Source: Epiperipatus broadwayi | Taxonomy: Eukaryota > Onychophora > Udeonychophora > Euonychophora > Peripatidae | Assembly (NCBI GenBank): GCA_028023455.1 | Contig: JAQFVV010000020.1 | Coordinates: 11,382,385 to 11,446,384 of the forward strand | Reading direction: 5' to 3' | Length of the DNA stretch: 64,000 nt | Part shown: positions 11,201 to 24,581 of the stretch, piece by piece | Layout: each line of letters begins with the position of its first letter | Numbering within the stretch: position 1 is the first letter of the stretch | Notes under the pieces: generated by a model | The model's database searches: none | The model's input: only the letters and a program-made list of their open reading frames with translations | Told to the model about the DNA's origin: nothing | Made by a program: the position numbers and the translations under genes

Positions 11201-13779
11201 ATAATATATGCATAACAATATAATTACAATAGAAAAAAAAAGATACAGTTTGCACAGCAAATTTAGTGATAAAGAATAAATAAAAGGCAAAAAATTATTA
11301 AAGTATTGCTCAGTCTTTATAGACTTTGTTTTTCCATCTGTCTTCAAGCAAACAATATGTACAAAGGACATGTTTATTTGGAACTATAATAGAAACTTTA
11401 TAAAATTTCACCACACATATATATTAAAGTTTAATTGCTAACAAAATTATTAAAGCAATTATAAGTTTTAAAACAAAAATAAAATAAGAAGATAAAATTA
11501 CAAAAATATATATATATATTTCTATCAGAATGTACATAGTGAAAAAAAACAATTCTACAAATGTGTCAAAATTTTAAATGCAAATTTTTTTTTATCTCTG
11601 CAGACGTTTGTTTTAACTTTAGTATTACAATTAAAAACAGAAAGGTGTGTTTAGATATTTGTTTAATTTACTTTTGTCTTAACATACACATTATGTATAG
11701 CAGAATGACTACCAATAGAGTAGAAATTCTTTTCTGCAAATAACGAACAACTTTTTTCTTATTTATATGTTTAACAATTCCATTTAAAATTTTTAAAAAA
11801 GGAACTTGATTTGAACTGTTTTTCAATTATATATATTTTGTGATCAGATTAGATTCAACTTTATATCATTCAGTCATATTACAAGATAATCTAATTCAAA
11901 GATTGGAGCTGAAAGAAGAAGAGAGTGAACAGAAATGGGGTGAAATCTATCACCCCAATATAGCTTTAAAAATTAAACACACAATACATCATTCTAACGA
12001 AATATTTTTATATGATCATTATGACTCAATATCAACATGACAGTAACTAATAATAATAATATCTATTGTCAATGAATGCCATTTTTAAATTAAAAACAAT
12101 AAACAAATAGCTTCATAAACTACCAAATTATTATTTTCTTAAATAAAAAAATTATAGGAATATTTTCTGATATAATTCTGGCATAATTTAGCTAAAACAA
12201 TTTTATCAATGTTTTTATAAGAAATAATCTTACACAATCTATAATAGAGGAGAAAATGCAAATTAATATTACTTGATAAAATAATTATATTAATAATATA
12301 CCTTCATATTTTCAAAAATCCAAACGTAGTTTTTTTAAAGTAAATCTTATAATTTTATTCTTATATAAACAATATTCATAATACTTAAAAATGACTGACT
12401 GAAATATGGTTTGCTATAATAATAACAGAATAAAAAGACTGTTTCACCATAAATATGTCACGAGTTTTTGAATCTGACTTATTAAAAAGACACATTTTCA
12501 TTAATCCATGAAGATTTGACAGATATTCAATTACTGTTCAAGGAAAATTCCATATCAATTATTTCTTACTGCTACATGTTTGCAATTTTTAATATATAAA
12601 TTAAGCCAAAAATGGGGTTTATTAATCATGAAACACTCTTAACTTTGAGTACTGTGAGCCATAAAAAAAAAAAACATTTAATTACTAATAGAGCTATTAG
12701 TTCTTATTGCTTTTTACCTTGTGGCATAATGATTAATATACCTACCTATTATGCTTACTAATGTAGGTCAGATTAACTTCCAATTTTTTTTCAGATTATA
12801 TTCGGATTTAGAATAGTTTAACAGCTAACCATTCTATAATGATTAGCAAATTAGTTATTCTTAGCTGAAAGGCAAAATTCCAGTTTAATCTGAACTGATC
12901 AGAAAAGTATTGTGTGAATTATAAAATAAAAAATAACTGTATTATGATGCAGCCTTCAATTACAATTGAAGAGTTTATCATACTCACTAAAAATCAAAAT
13001 ATACAAGTTTATAAAAGCTATCATAATATAGATTGTTTAGCCTGCAAATGATTAATTACACTTTTAAAAGTCTTAGTAGAAAAACTTTACCAAAATAATA
13101 TAATAACACAATATCATTATTAGCTACAATGAATCAAGCTTAAAATTTTTCTATCAGGTAACATAAACCACTAACCACTCAATATTCATCAGCAAATGAG
13201 TATTTAACTATTCTAAAGTTTAATATTGAAAAATTGTTCAAACTCTCTGCAATTGGCCAATCTATTGTGTAATACTTATAATGGACAATGGACTTTTGAA
13301 GAGTCCACTGACCAGCAAGTCAATTAAATTACTTTTTATCTTAAGTGATTTAAGGTTTAAACCCTTTTAAATATAATTTGTCAATGTATTAGGTATTATA
13401 ACATAGTGACAACAGGTAGCATATATATAGCTTTCTATAGTCTATAGTAAAAAATATTTCAATGTTAGCACCATTTACAATACCATAAAAACGAAAAATT
13501 GAAGCACTTATAACAAACAGTCTGTTATACATTGAAGAAAATTGTGTGTAATTACATAATTATATTCAGTGTATTTATGTACACAAATATAAATTATTAT
13601 TTAAAACTTAATGATAAGCAAACAAAATATTTTGATTTTTTGTTAAATACTCTTTATTCATTATATGGTTTGATTATCAAAAAAAAAAAATTAGAAAAGA
13701 AAATATTCATTATTAAAGTAAAAAAAAAAAATTATTTTTAAGTAGAGCAATTAAATTCATAAATTCATCTTAACTGTTC
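11201..13779. other. AT-rich stretch, nothing recognised
   Basis: A short open frame at 11840-12040 has no recognisable motif. A decayed tRNA-like string is at 12718-12790. Confidence 0.5.
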
Positions 13780-14345
13780 TACATACCTCCTTGCTGAATA
13801 TCACTATGGTCAGCTTTGAAATATTCCCCTTGGTCAGCTATGCATTGATATCAGTGCGTAATCCATCCTGCAAAGTAATTTTGAAATCTTTTTTCTGGAA
13901 TGGCCATCAAAACTAACATTGTATTATTCTTGACGTCCAAATGCCATCAAAATATCTTCCTCTCAATATTTCTTTTACCTTCAGGTGAACAAGAAAGATG
14001 CTCCAATACAACTCCCTCATAGATGGCGCTGTGAGCTATGCATAATTCATTCGTGAGCTCCTTCAGAAACATTTTTAACACACTTTCTTCATATAAAATT
14101 TTCAAATAAGATTTTTGTTTATTGATGTTTACTTGGTCTGCTATTAGCCAATGACTTTGACACACAATTTAACAAATTTTTCATTGTTTTCATCATTTCT
14201 GCTCACTACTAGCTGCCCTGGTTTCATCAGTGATGCTTTCTCTCCTCTCAGAAAAAACATTTAATCCATTTGTATACTATTTTTAATCAACATAAACTTG
14301 AACTAACATATTTCTGATTTCACTTCCACTTTTCCCAATCATGAC
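13780..14345 (-). pseudogene. Decayed mariner-type transposase
   Basis: Reading the minus strand across frame breaks gives FSERRESITDET, IADQVNINKQ and FLKELTNEL in the order of a mariner N-terminal helix-turn-helix region. A C-terminal block follows (LMAIPEKRFQNYF, then CIADQGEYFKAD) like the end of mariner transposases. The catalytic D..D middle is missing or scrambled, so the copy is dead and internally deleted. Confidence 0.65.
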
Positions 14346-16046
14346 ATTTTCATACTAACACACAAAAACATACCACAATAATAATAAATGCCATTTGGCA
14401 AAGGACTGCATATGTTAATATGAACACAGCAATGAGACACTAATATATCAAAGTTATGAAATCTTATAGCATTGTTTATAAGTGTTGCCAAATTTGAGAA
14501 CTTAATTGTGAAACCTTGTATATCTGATAAAACAAAAAATAGAAGGAAGATAATCTTGTAATACAGAAACAAGTCCTTGAGCAATAAGTATATGATAGTC
14601 AATTTTTTTAATTATTTCTTAAATGTTAAATTCCATTTATTTTCATTATAAATTATCTTATACTATCAGAGTAATGCTGATTAAATTTATACTAAAGAAT
14701 TACTTATATGTGTATATATTTCCACACAAATATGAAAATTCTCATACTGCAATGGTAACACATTGACCTGGTCTTCAAATCTAGATTGAATCCGAATCAA
14801 GTAAATTTGAATTTTTTTTTTAGATAGGCAAACCACAATCAATCCAGATAGCCATATAATATTAATCAATAAATGGGAATTTAATTATTTTTTGCTAATG
14901 AATAAAACAAGGATGGAAAACTATTCAAATTAGAAAGTGTCGTGAGTGTTGCCGTGAATGCTGACGTATCTTTTATGATTCCATTAAATAATATTGTTGA
15001 AAAGAACCTTTAAATAGCAGCTTCAACTTTTTATTTTTACACACAAATACATGTTAAAACATTATATAATTTAACAAAATTATGCATAAAATGAGTAACT
15101 AGGTAAATTTAAATAGATCAATCAATAGAACATGGATAGCTCATATTTAGATAGTTGAATTTAAAAAGTAGAAAAACATGTTTTTAAATTTTACTAATAA
15201 GAAAAATCAGTTTAGATTTCTGTATTTTTCAATTTTACCATTTTGTAGTCTGAATTAAGATGACTTAAGTATGTTGCGATATTTGAGGAAAAATAAACTT
15301 CTACTGATTAGAATGGATTAGAAGTAGCTAGAAATTTTGGACAACAACAATAAGTTAATGGATGAACTATAAATTATAGAAAACATTTAGAAAAGACTAC
15401 TAAAGAGAGTAAAAATATCCATATTGATTCAACTGTTCTAATGATAGTTATAAAATTGAGATCTTTTTCAAACACTTCAGTGACCATAGTAAAAAAGAAT
15501 ACAAAATATATGTTTATGTGGTCAGCCTGTAAAATAATAAAATTAATCCTTTAAATGATTCTAAAGAATTTAGATAAATTACTGATGCAATTAGAAATCA
15601 AGAGTTAAATTAATTGAATTAAGAAAAGTTAATTAATGTAGTCTCCTGAGGATGAAGATTGTTTATAACGATATAATGAAATGCAAAAGACAGATAACTC
15701 TTTAAATTCTGAAGTCTGAGACAATGGAGGTGATTATGTTGTGACCTTTTGCAATAATATTTTAAGAATTAGCACTGCTGAATTTTTCCTTAAATCAAAT
15801 AATTGTTAGATATAAATCCTTTTAAATAACTCATTCTTTTACTAATATTAATTTATAATATTAAATAGTCTCATTTGATCAGTTAATATTTCTTTTTATA
15901 GTAAAGACAATATTAGAGTTAGTTAAAATTATGAAAATTATAATATATTTTATTGGAAAGTTAAATAAAAATTAAATTAGTTAATGTTTATCGTTATGAA
16001 TGATTAGCCCAGACTTAAACTTCATTAAAGACCAATTTATTTATCA
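14346..16046. other. AT-rich stretch, nothing recognised
   Basis: A weak tRNA-like string at 14740-14815 (caatggtaacacattgacct) is the only structure noted. Confidence 0.5.
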
Positions 16047-16272
16047 TTAAACATCATATGATTACTATTTCTTGCATTAGATCCTAAGATCTAGATGCAG
16101 TGCTTTCAGATCCAAGGTTCCTCACTGACTAAAGCCATAAGCCAGAAGCTAGTCTGGGATATTAGATGAGTAGGCACTAGATAGGGATTTTATGCAGAAG
16201 CCTTCTGGCATCCATTGATTACTCTAGCTTGCACTGAGTGGCAATACGTATAGAGTTTTGCCTGTTTTATTT
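16047..16272. repeat. Family A repeat, copy 3
   Basis: The left tail runs aaacatcatatgattac and the right end is GAGTTTTGCCTGTTTT. The body contains the family A words (gatcctaagatctag, ggatgagtaggcactag-like, ccttctggcatccattgatt). A decayed hammerhead is inside. Confidence 0.75.
16118..16161 (+). ncRNA. Hammerhead ribozyme relic, family A
   Basis: The core reads CUGACUA (16125-16131; invariant G8 changed to U) and GAAGC instead of GAAAC. Stem II, GCCAUAAGC, and palindromic ACUAGU-like GCTAGTC remain. It is predicted inactive. Confidence 0.6.
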
Positions 16273-17502
16273 ATCATTAATAAGTACAACAGCATGGTAT
16301 GACGAACTCCATCCTTTTGTCCTTGCATGTAATATCTTAAATAAATATGCCTAAAACTTCTATTTTATCATGCATACTTCTAAGTCAACTGAAAACTATT
16401 GTTTGTGCAAGAAAAGCATCTTGGGAAATCATTTTTCATATATTTGAAGTGCGTGTCCTAAAGTAGAAATCTTAATTATATTTGTTTAATATTTCAGATG
16501 GTGAATTTTTCAAGTTTTATATTATCCATAATACTGTCGTTTTTATTAAAAGTTGATCAATATGAAATATTATATATATATATGAATAAAAAATAATTGT
16601 GCATTCAAAAATAGTTTCATTTAACAGTTCTCTTAATAAAATTCTCACTAAATCAACTAACTTAAACTAGGATAAATTGATACTATATCAACATTTTGTG
16701 AATGTTTAGTATTCCCTAATTATAAAGGCATTTTAAATATCTTCCTATAATTTAATAGACTTTCAACATTATTATGAATACTGATTTTGTGATATAATGT
16801 CAAAATTTAATATTATTTTGACCAGTCACAGCTATAATAAATAAATAGTTTAAGCGACAGTAAATATTAATAATTTAGTAATATTGGTATTATCTCAACT
16901 TCTAAGAAATGCACTAATATTCATTAATCAAACTTAGAACATCAACATTATTATCATCAAACCACTAGAAGAACAAACATCTAATAATCAATTTTAGTTT
17001 TTATTTTTGAAAAAAATTACCTTTTTATGTTATTCCAGTCATCCATTAAGCTCTTTTCTTCAATATTTTTGGTTTAAAATTTAATCAATTATTGCCCTAC
17101 TCCAATAACTTTTTTTTTATTATTATTGCAAAGCTATTGAATCTTTTTTAAATGTGAACTACCTTTTTTTTTAGTAGAGTGATCTTGTGATCTACTCATA
17201 CACTGGAATAAAAATATCAACATTCATTAAACATATAAAATGTGAAGACTTGTAATAAAATAGAAAAGTTTTAAAGTATAATTATTAATGAGTTTTTGGA
17301 TATTGTGCTGACTTAAGTAAGTTTTTCAAAATCATGAATAAAAGAAAAAAATGGATAATCATAAACATTTCAAGAATTTTTAAATTTAATATTTATAGCC
17401 CAAAATGCTATAAAACTAATAAATCTCATTTTATATGCAATATTTCTGATGTGAAAAAGATTTATCAAAAAGCAAATTGAGATCAATACATTGAATATCA
17501 AA

Positions 17503-17705
17503 ACAGGCAAAACTCTCCATACAGTAGTGGGGAAATTGGATGAGTAGGCACTAGATGGGGATTATATGCACAAGCCTTCTGGCATCCATTGATTACTCTG
17601 GCTTGCACTGAGTGGCACTACTGTACAGAGAGTTTTGCCTGTTTAATAACAGTTATGAGCAAGCATAAGAAATGATGATCATGTGATGTTTAGTGGTTTA
17701 ATATA
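17503..17705. repeat. Family A repeat, copy 4 (hammerhead deleted)
   Basis: The ends are AAACAGGCAAAACTCTCC and GGAGAGTTTTGCCTGTTT-like (read GAGAGTTTTGCCTGTTT), with the shared inner words and the catgtgatgtttagtggttta tail. The central hammerhead is missing. Confidence 0.72.
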
Positions 17706-18575
17706 TTGAATATCCCTGAATATGTTCCATTTTAATTTTTAATGAAATTTTTGAAATCCATTCATTTTGTTTTTGTCTTTATGTGCCAAAAATATCATTG
17801 AAGCATCTTTGTCATTTTTAATCTTGATTTTACTTTACAAATTCACTGTAAAAAGATCGTATACTAGACAGCATCAAGTAGACATCGATTCTCTGCAATC
17901 ATACTAATGGCAGTCCTTAAGAATGTTGCATCATCAGTTTGTTTTTAGGCTCTTCAATAGCATATTACACTAATAATTATCCTTTTTTTCTTTCACCATC
18001 AAATTTTCTAGCAATATATACTTTTCTAATAAATTGAATCTGTGATATACAACCAAAAAGAAATTATTTTTAATCTGATCATTTGCATTTCAACAAAATC
18101 CATGCTTAGACTAATGAAGTATTAATACGTTTGTTTCCCTTGCTGATCTTGACTATCCAGAAGTTTTTATCACAGCATCAATATTTTCCTGTCTGCTTTA
18201 CTGATCAACTTTCTCAACCATATATATTGCTTGAACAATTTGGGATTTTTTTAAAAAAATCTCTACATCTGAAAATAATTTTCTAGATTTGTCAAAGTAA
18301 TTCTGCCCTAGAATTGTTTGACTACTAGATTCATTGGTGAAAATGACCCAAAAAGGGCAAAAACTTTCACTTTTTATGCCTTCACCAATAATTTTGAAGT
18401 TAGTCACTGATCCTATCTACATGCTTCTCATCCCATCTCATTTGTTTTTTTTAACATGCTTAATAAGTATCTTTGAATCTACATATTCTGAATTAAATAT
18501 GGTATTAACAGCAGACCTGAGACTATCATTTTAAAGAATCCATATCTCTCTTGGTTAATGTAATTTCATTTGTTA

Positions 18576-18812
18576 TATATTCAAGCAACCCTTTTTTAGT
18601 GTCTTTGTCAATATAAAAGGAAAATGTCTATTATAGGTATTATGTCTTTGCACATTCTTTACAAGATCTGTTAAGACTATTCTAAAACATTTCATATATT
18701 CAAGCAGCCCTTTTTAGTGTCTTTGTCAATATAAAAGGAAAATGTCTATTATAGGTACTATTTCCTTACACATTCTTAACAAGATCTGTTAAGACTATTC
18801 TAAAACATTTCA
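18576..18812. repeat. Tandem duplication, 119-bp unit, two copies
   Basis: The unit tatattcaagcarccct...aaaacatttca occurs at 18576-18694 and again at 18695-18812 with few differences, indicating a recent duplication. The surrounding 17760-19850 block has faint open-frame remnants that I could not identify. Confidence 0.8.
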
Positions 18813-18896
18813 CAATTTAGCATGATCATTTTATTATGGCATCCTTGGTCTTTTCAATTATGTTAGCAGTAATATCTTTTTTTTTTATTTTTCTTA

Positions 18897-19262
18897 TTGG
18901 CAAAACTCTTCATACAGTAGTGCCACTCAGTGCCAACCAGAGTAATCAATGGATGCCAAAAGACTTGTGCATAAAATCCCTATCTAGTGCCTATTCATCC
19001 AATATTATCCCCAGACTAGTTTCTGGCTTGTGGCCTTCGTCAAGGAGTTTTGGATCTGAGAGCACTGCACCTAGATCTTAGGATCTAGTCTAGGAATATT
19101 AGATGAGTAGGCACTAGATAGGGATTTTATGCACAAGCCTTCTGGGATCAATTGATTACTCTGGTTGGCACTGAGTGGCACTACTGTATGGAGAGTTTTG
19201 CCTGTTTTAATAACAGTAATGTGCTGGCATAAGAAATAGTGATCATGTGATGTTTAGTGGTT
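18897..19262. repeat. Family A foldback repeat, copy 5 (dimeric)
   Basis: It starts TGGCAAAACTCTTCATACAG and ends with the family A right end and tail, with the body present twice in opposite orientation (18935-19080 and 19080-19207). The arms read ACAGTAGTGCCACTCAGTGC in both directions. A minus-strand hammerhead relic is at 19006-19047. Confidence 0.75.
19006..19047 (-). ncRNA. Hammerhead ribozyme relic, family A
   Basis: The core has become UUGACGA (C3 changed), with stem II GGC-CACAA-GCC, GAAAC, palindromic ACUAGU and GUC retained. Bases just before the core are deleted, weakening stem I. It is predicted inactive. Confidence 0.55.
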
Positions 19263-19920
19263 TAAAGCTAATTTATTTAGCAATTCTCTTTCAACCTTAG
19301 GCTCTAATCTGTAATGAATAAAATGTCAGTGTAATAATACTTTTTATATTACTTGTATGATAGTTTGCCCAATCTATAATACTTCCCCTTCTTTAATTAT
19401 GCAGGCCAATGAGTAGTTTCCCAGAATAAATGGCATAATTTGATCAGCAATTTTACTGACTTTAGTTTCTGAAAGCTTTTTGGGACAAAGCAATGAATTA
19501 TCATGTCTTTTGTTAATATAACTTCATCTTTCATTACTGACGGTTCCTCTATTTTGGTGCTTAACAAAAGTGACATAATTAAAATGTTTAAGTCATAGCT
19601 CTCCTTCCATTTCTTATTTCTAGTACTTTAATGATGATATAGCTATTGGAATTTTTCAGAAACTTGATTAATGTGTCTATTCAATCTTAAAAATCTCCTG
19701 AAATATCACTTTCCTTTTCCCAAGCTTGCTTCCATTTTCAGCATCCTTTCAAATGTGGTAATACTGCTTCTCTTTCCTGGCTATTCTCTGCCCTGCATGG
19801 TTTAATACATTAGCAGAATGTCACTCTGAAAATGTTTATAGACTATAGCTTTAGCTTATTCTCAAGCAATAACATTTATTAATTTTGCCTATGTGATTTA
19901 ATGCAATGATACTGCAATAT

Positions 19921-20010
19921 ACTTTTGAATTTAAGGTCCATGAATCAGACCCAGTTTCTGCCACTTCAGGTGCTTAAAATTCCAAACAATAAACCATTTA
20001 AATATATGTG
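19921..20010. repeat. Dispersed repeat G, copy 1
   Basis: It contains ggtccatgaat, cacttcaggtgctt and ccaaacaataaac in an order shared with 21420-21640 and 41455-41690. The type of element is unknown. Confidence 0.55.
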
Positions 20011-21040
20011 CCCCATGTGGTTTAAAGAATGGTAGTCAGGTCTACTGTATGGACATGTGTAGGTTGTGTGGGGCACAAAGGGATTTCATCACAGAGAGTG
20101 CTACATCATGGAGTTTACTAATAAAATTTAAATAAATGAAAATATTTAAATTGCAAATTACTGTAATGTTATAAACACATTCTAATTGTAAATATTTTTA
20201 AATTAAACATGAGAGGAATACTTTTTTATATAGACAAGCTGTGACAATTGCTTGAAATATAATACATATATACTCTACCAGCGTGCTAAACAGAACAGGT
20301 CAATTTCATTTTGCCATGATAATTAAAAAAATTTATATGTAAACGAATATATTTAGATTTCTGAATAACTTTTATTTAAATGTCCTAATTTATGTAAAAA
20401 AATAATACATTACTATTAATAATTTATTTTAAAATATTGCCTTATAATAATTACAATAATTCGGTAGTATAACAATTCTATTAGGTAATTACTTTTATCA
20501 ATCATATTTTTTAAACATCATTATTCCCAGTTCAGTATAGCACAATGATATAGCATTTAGCACCGTAATTTTGGATCCTAGAATCAGTTCCAGTGTTGCC
20601 TCGCAAGGTTTTTTTTTATATACAATACTGATATATATATATTTTTTAAACACAGATACTATATATTTTAAGATAGCAATATAATTTTTTTATATTTTAT
20701 TAATCTGATTTTCCCTGGCAAAAAAAAAATTCTACAAATCATGTAGTTAATAGGATTTTCCCAAAGAGGAGTCTGGCCACAAGTTTTCAGAATCATATTA
20801 ACATTATTTACCATGTGGAGATAAAATTTCTAAGTTATTTTATGGCTGAAAGACGTAATACATAAATAAAAAAGCAAAACTGTAAATAATTATAATTTTT
20901 TAATGAATTACTGTTTCTGTATTTTTTATCAAATAAAATTTTATAGAACCTCATTTTGTTTTAATTTATTAAAAAAACACACTGTCACAGAAATGTGATC
21001 CCAAGGAATATTAATTCAAAAGTACAGAGATAAATAACTG

Positions 21041-21341
21041 TTAATGAAATACATAATCTAAATGCATTTTTGGTGCTTAACACCCTTACCAAAGGCAACA
21101 GTTATAAATTAAAAAAAAAAAAGAAAATTATATACTTACTATTGCTTATCTCGGCACTTTTTGGAATTAATATTTCTTGGGATTATATTTTCATGACGGA
21201 GTTTTTGTTTTTTACAAGTTTTATGCTTATTTAACTTCCATATGGTGATTTGTTGTATATAACTTTTTTTTTTTTAATTTTACAACTGTTGCCTGTTGGT
21301 ACTCATCACCAAAAATGCATTTAGGTTATATACTTCATTAA
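21041..21341. mobile_element. Palindromic MITE-like element
   Basis: The ends match inversely over about 75 bp: TTAATGAAATACATAA and its inverse, CTAAATGCATTTTTGGTG, and GGCAACAGTT near the inner edge of each arm. The middle is unique and has no open frame. It is probably a non-autonomous DNA transposon; the superfamily is not assigned. Confidence 0.75.
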
Positions 21342-21419
21342 TTGTTGTTTACCTTCATATTTTTTGTTTTATTTCACTGAATTCAGAGCATTGAAATTTA
21401 ACTTGAACATAGATGTCTC

Positions 21420-21640
21420 TAATCCATATGGGCAGCTCTAGATAAAGTGGCAGAATCTAAAATTTACAGTCCACAGATGGTGCTGAAGTTCATGTTGAAT
21501 TTTCATGACTTTCTAAACAATAAACTATATGATCCTTTATACCCTATATGACTTAATATTCAAGGACCATGGATTACAGTTCTGTCACTTCCAGTGCTTC
21601 AATGTCTTATGAACTCCTAAACAATAAACCCTTGGATAAT
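21420..21640. repeat. Dispersed repeat G, copy 2
   Basis: It shares ggaccatgg, cacttccagtgctt and cctaaacaataaaccc with copies at 19921 and 41455, and carries an internal duplicate (acaataaac twice). Confidence 0.55.
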
Positions 21641-22059
21641 TATTAATCTTTGATTTCTTTTTGAAGTATCGCAAAAGTCCTTAACATTATAAATTCTCTT
21701 TATAATAATCAGATTATCATCACCAGCAATGTGATTTTTTCTAGTTATTCCATCTCAATCAAATTTTTCTCACATTTATCTTTCTTTCTTTTCAATCCGT
21801 AATTTATCTGATTTTCTTTAGATTATATCTAAAATGTTCGATAAAACTGATTATTTTTCAGCTTCAAAGTTTATCCATGCATAATTTGTGATATGTTTCT
21901 AATATCTGATCCTGGTTACTTTTTTGCTAATAAAAATAAAATTTTTCAGTATCAGATGCCAAAAATATAAATTATATTTTTTGTGCAATCCAATATCCAT
22001 CTTTTTACACATTGATTCGGCTGCTTGAAAAATGAATTGGCAATAAAAATATTAAGTAT

Positions 22060-22330
22060 AGGGGATTTGAACTCAGATTTTCAAGCACCCTTCAACTATC
22101 CACACTATCTCATACAACTGATACACATGACCACATACATGTAGAAAAGATAAATCACCAATATAAGTATTTTGTGCTAAAACAGCACTCATCACTTGAA
22201 CCAGATTATCATCTCCCATTCATATATATAATCAGTGCTCAGTTTATATTAAGATAGCAAATCTTCATACTTTAATGGACACATGCTTCAATCTACTCCA
22301 ACCTCCAACTTTTCACAAAAGCTTATTTAC
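22060..22330 (-). repeat. Family C repeat, copy 2, with dead hammerhead
   Basis: It begins ggggatttgaactcag (inverse of the B-box end) and continues through the family C body. The hammerhead site near 22155-22205 reads GUGAUGA with CAAAAU in place of CUGAUGA and GAAAU, so it is inactive. Confidence 0.7.
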
Positions 22331-22675
22331 TAATTATCTGGGAGTTCAGGTAAAGGATTTTTTTTTTTTCAGGTTTCAAATAGCAGGATTTTTCTTCTTT
22401 CAAATAGTCAGTTCAAACAAGTCAACTAGTTATCTAAAATTGGCTAGTAAATAATTATAGATATTCTTAGAGGATAAAATAAAAATATAAAACATAACTT
22501 TCACTATACCGCTATTGCAGAAAACTTTGCCCTACAGTGAGTTATTCAAAGTTATTATTTATTCAGATATATAGACAGAACAATGTGCACATTTTATCTA
22601 AAACTAAATTTTCTAGACAGAAAAAAGCAACATAATACCAAGATCTATAATATTTTACTCTTTTTTGGGAGGAAA

Positions 22676-24361
22676 AGTGTGTGTATGTGTGTTGGGGGGG
22701 GGGGGAGGTCGTCGTTGATATTTGTTATTCATTTAGCAATTATTTAAAATTTTTAAAAACATTTTTAAAAAAATAGCCATTTTAAAAATGTAAAAGAACT
22801 TCCTAATTGCAAGACCTTTAGAGGGAATAACATAATCATAAACACAAAGTCTAGGAGCAATTGATAGAAGCAATTATGACCTTTTGCAAAATAAAAGAAC
22901 CTTTAAAAAAAAAAAAAAAGGGAGGGGGGAGGATGAAAGTGTAAAAGATTTTCTCTGCTTAAAAAGTTTGACCCCCTGATGTTCGTTCTAAAATTATGCT
23001 CCACCAAACTTCTTTCAATTCACAAGAGAGCAGATGTTATTTATTAAAAAAAATTAAATTAATAATTTATACTTATATTTAAATGCATTTTTAAAAAATA
23101 AAATTAAAAACTATAAAAGATTAACTACAAACTAACGGCTGTAGCCTTGCTGTTTTCTCCATTCAATGTTTTTCTCTATGACGTCATTGCTCAACAGTGA
23201 CACAAAAGAACTGCTTTCACTCAACCATGTCCTCTAGAGCTAATGCTACCCCATTACCGGATTCGATGTAGAAGGGCTAAGTTTTCATGCCAAACACTTA
23301 CATTTAAAAAATAAAATAGAGAATAAATCCAGTATTCATTGAATGTCTAAAATGTCACATGATCAGCAACGGCAGCTACCGTGAATACCAACATTGGCAT
23401 GATTTTCATTAAGAAATAGTTTAGTTTTGGCAAAGTTCCATTATAATAATAAAATAACTATTTCTTACTCTAATTCTGTATCAAATAAATGTATAGTATT
23501 AATAAAAACATCCACCCCACTCCTATCCTTTTAAGAGAAGAAGAGAAAATGTCAGAAGGTAAAATATAGAAAAGATTAATATATCAAATACTTTTTTTTT
23601 TATTTACAAATAAATTTTAAAGCATTTTATAAATATATACAGATCGTTCACTTTACATGAAAACCATAATTATAATATATAGCTTTTTTTTTTCTATATA
23701 TATATAATTCATTACTAAGATATTTTATATACATGTATGCTTCATGGATCTATAAATACAATAAGGATGTGTTTTATATACAGGTATATTTACAAAAACC
23801 TATATGATTATACAAGCTTATAACTAAAACAAATATAAAGGTATCATTAATGTAAATTATACTATTATATCTATTTATATATATAAACAGATATTCTTAT
23901 AAACTGATGTATTCTCATACAGCTATTTATAAATGCACATCGTTGTCTCCAATATCAGCATAGAAAAATGGATATGTAAATATAATATATACATAGTAAT
24001 TTTTCATTACAAGGTATTTTGTGTATTCTTTACATACAAAATAGGTCTTTTATATATTTATAAAAAAATAAACATCAGGTTTATACATATATGTACAGAC
24101 ATGTGCATTAAATATATTATATATATAAACATTGTATATAGGCATATCAACGATGTGATAGTTAAAGATGTTGCATTATCTTAAACTACATTTAAATGTC
24201 AAAGATCAAAAAGAAGTATAATTTAGCTCTTAGGAAAACAATTAATGGAAACTACCAAAAAAGATGATCAAATTGATTTCCTCAGTTGCTGGGTCTACCT
24301 TCAGCACAGAATTTAGCATATGCATAAAGAGGCAAAAAAAAAAAAAGGAAAGGGGGGGGGG
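22676..24361. other. Intronic stretch with poly-A/poly-G tracts
   Basis: G-runs of 10 or more occur near 22696 and 24351, and A-runs followed directly by G-runs at about 22903-22928 and 24334-24361. No exon was found. The less AT-rich patch 23130-23290 has no long frame. Confidence 0.5.
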
Positions 24362-24581
24362 GATTTCAAAACGTGATTCTAAAGAGAAGAATTAAAATCA
24401 TATTTAGATGTCATTACAATTATTATAATTTATTCACTTAATTAAAAAAACAATGGGGGGGGGGGATAGCAATAAAATAAATTGTTAATAAATATTATAC
24501 ATTAATATGAATTTTTTTTTTATCAGATAGTGAATCAATATCTTACTATGTATATATCATTTTTAAATAATTATTACTTAC

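Larger units (their letters stand above)
1..24581 (-). other. Probable giant intron 6 of the Musashi gene (runs off the window)
   Basis: The donor GTAAGT at 24576-24581 follows the RRM2 half-exon. I found no sequence to its left that encodes the rest of RRM2 (a second RGFGFVTF block). The next exon is therefore inferred to lie beyond position 1, making this intron at least 24.5 kb. Introns 1-5 are only 166, 157, 355, 441 and 617 bp. All repeats listed left of 24581 would then be intronic. Confidence 0.7.
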
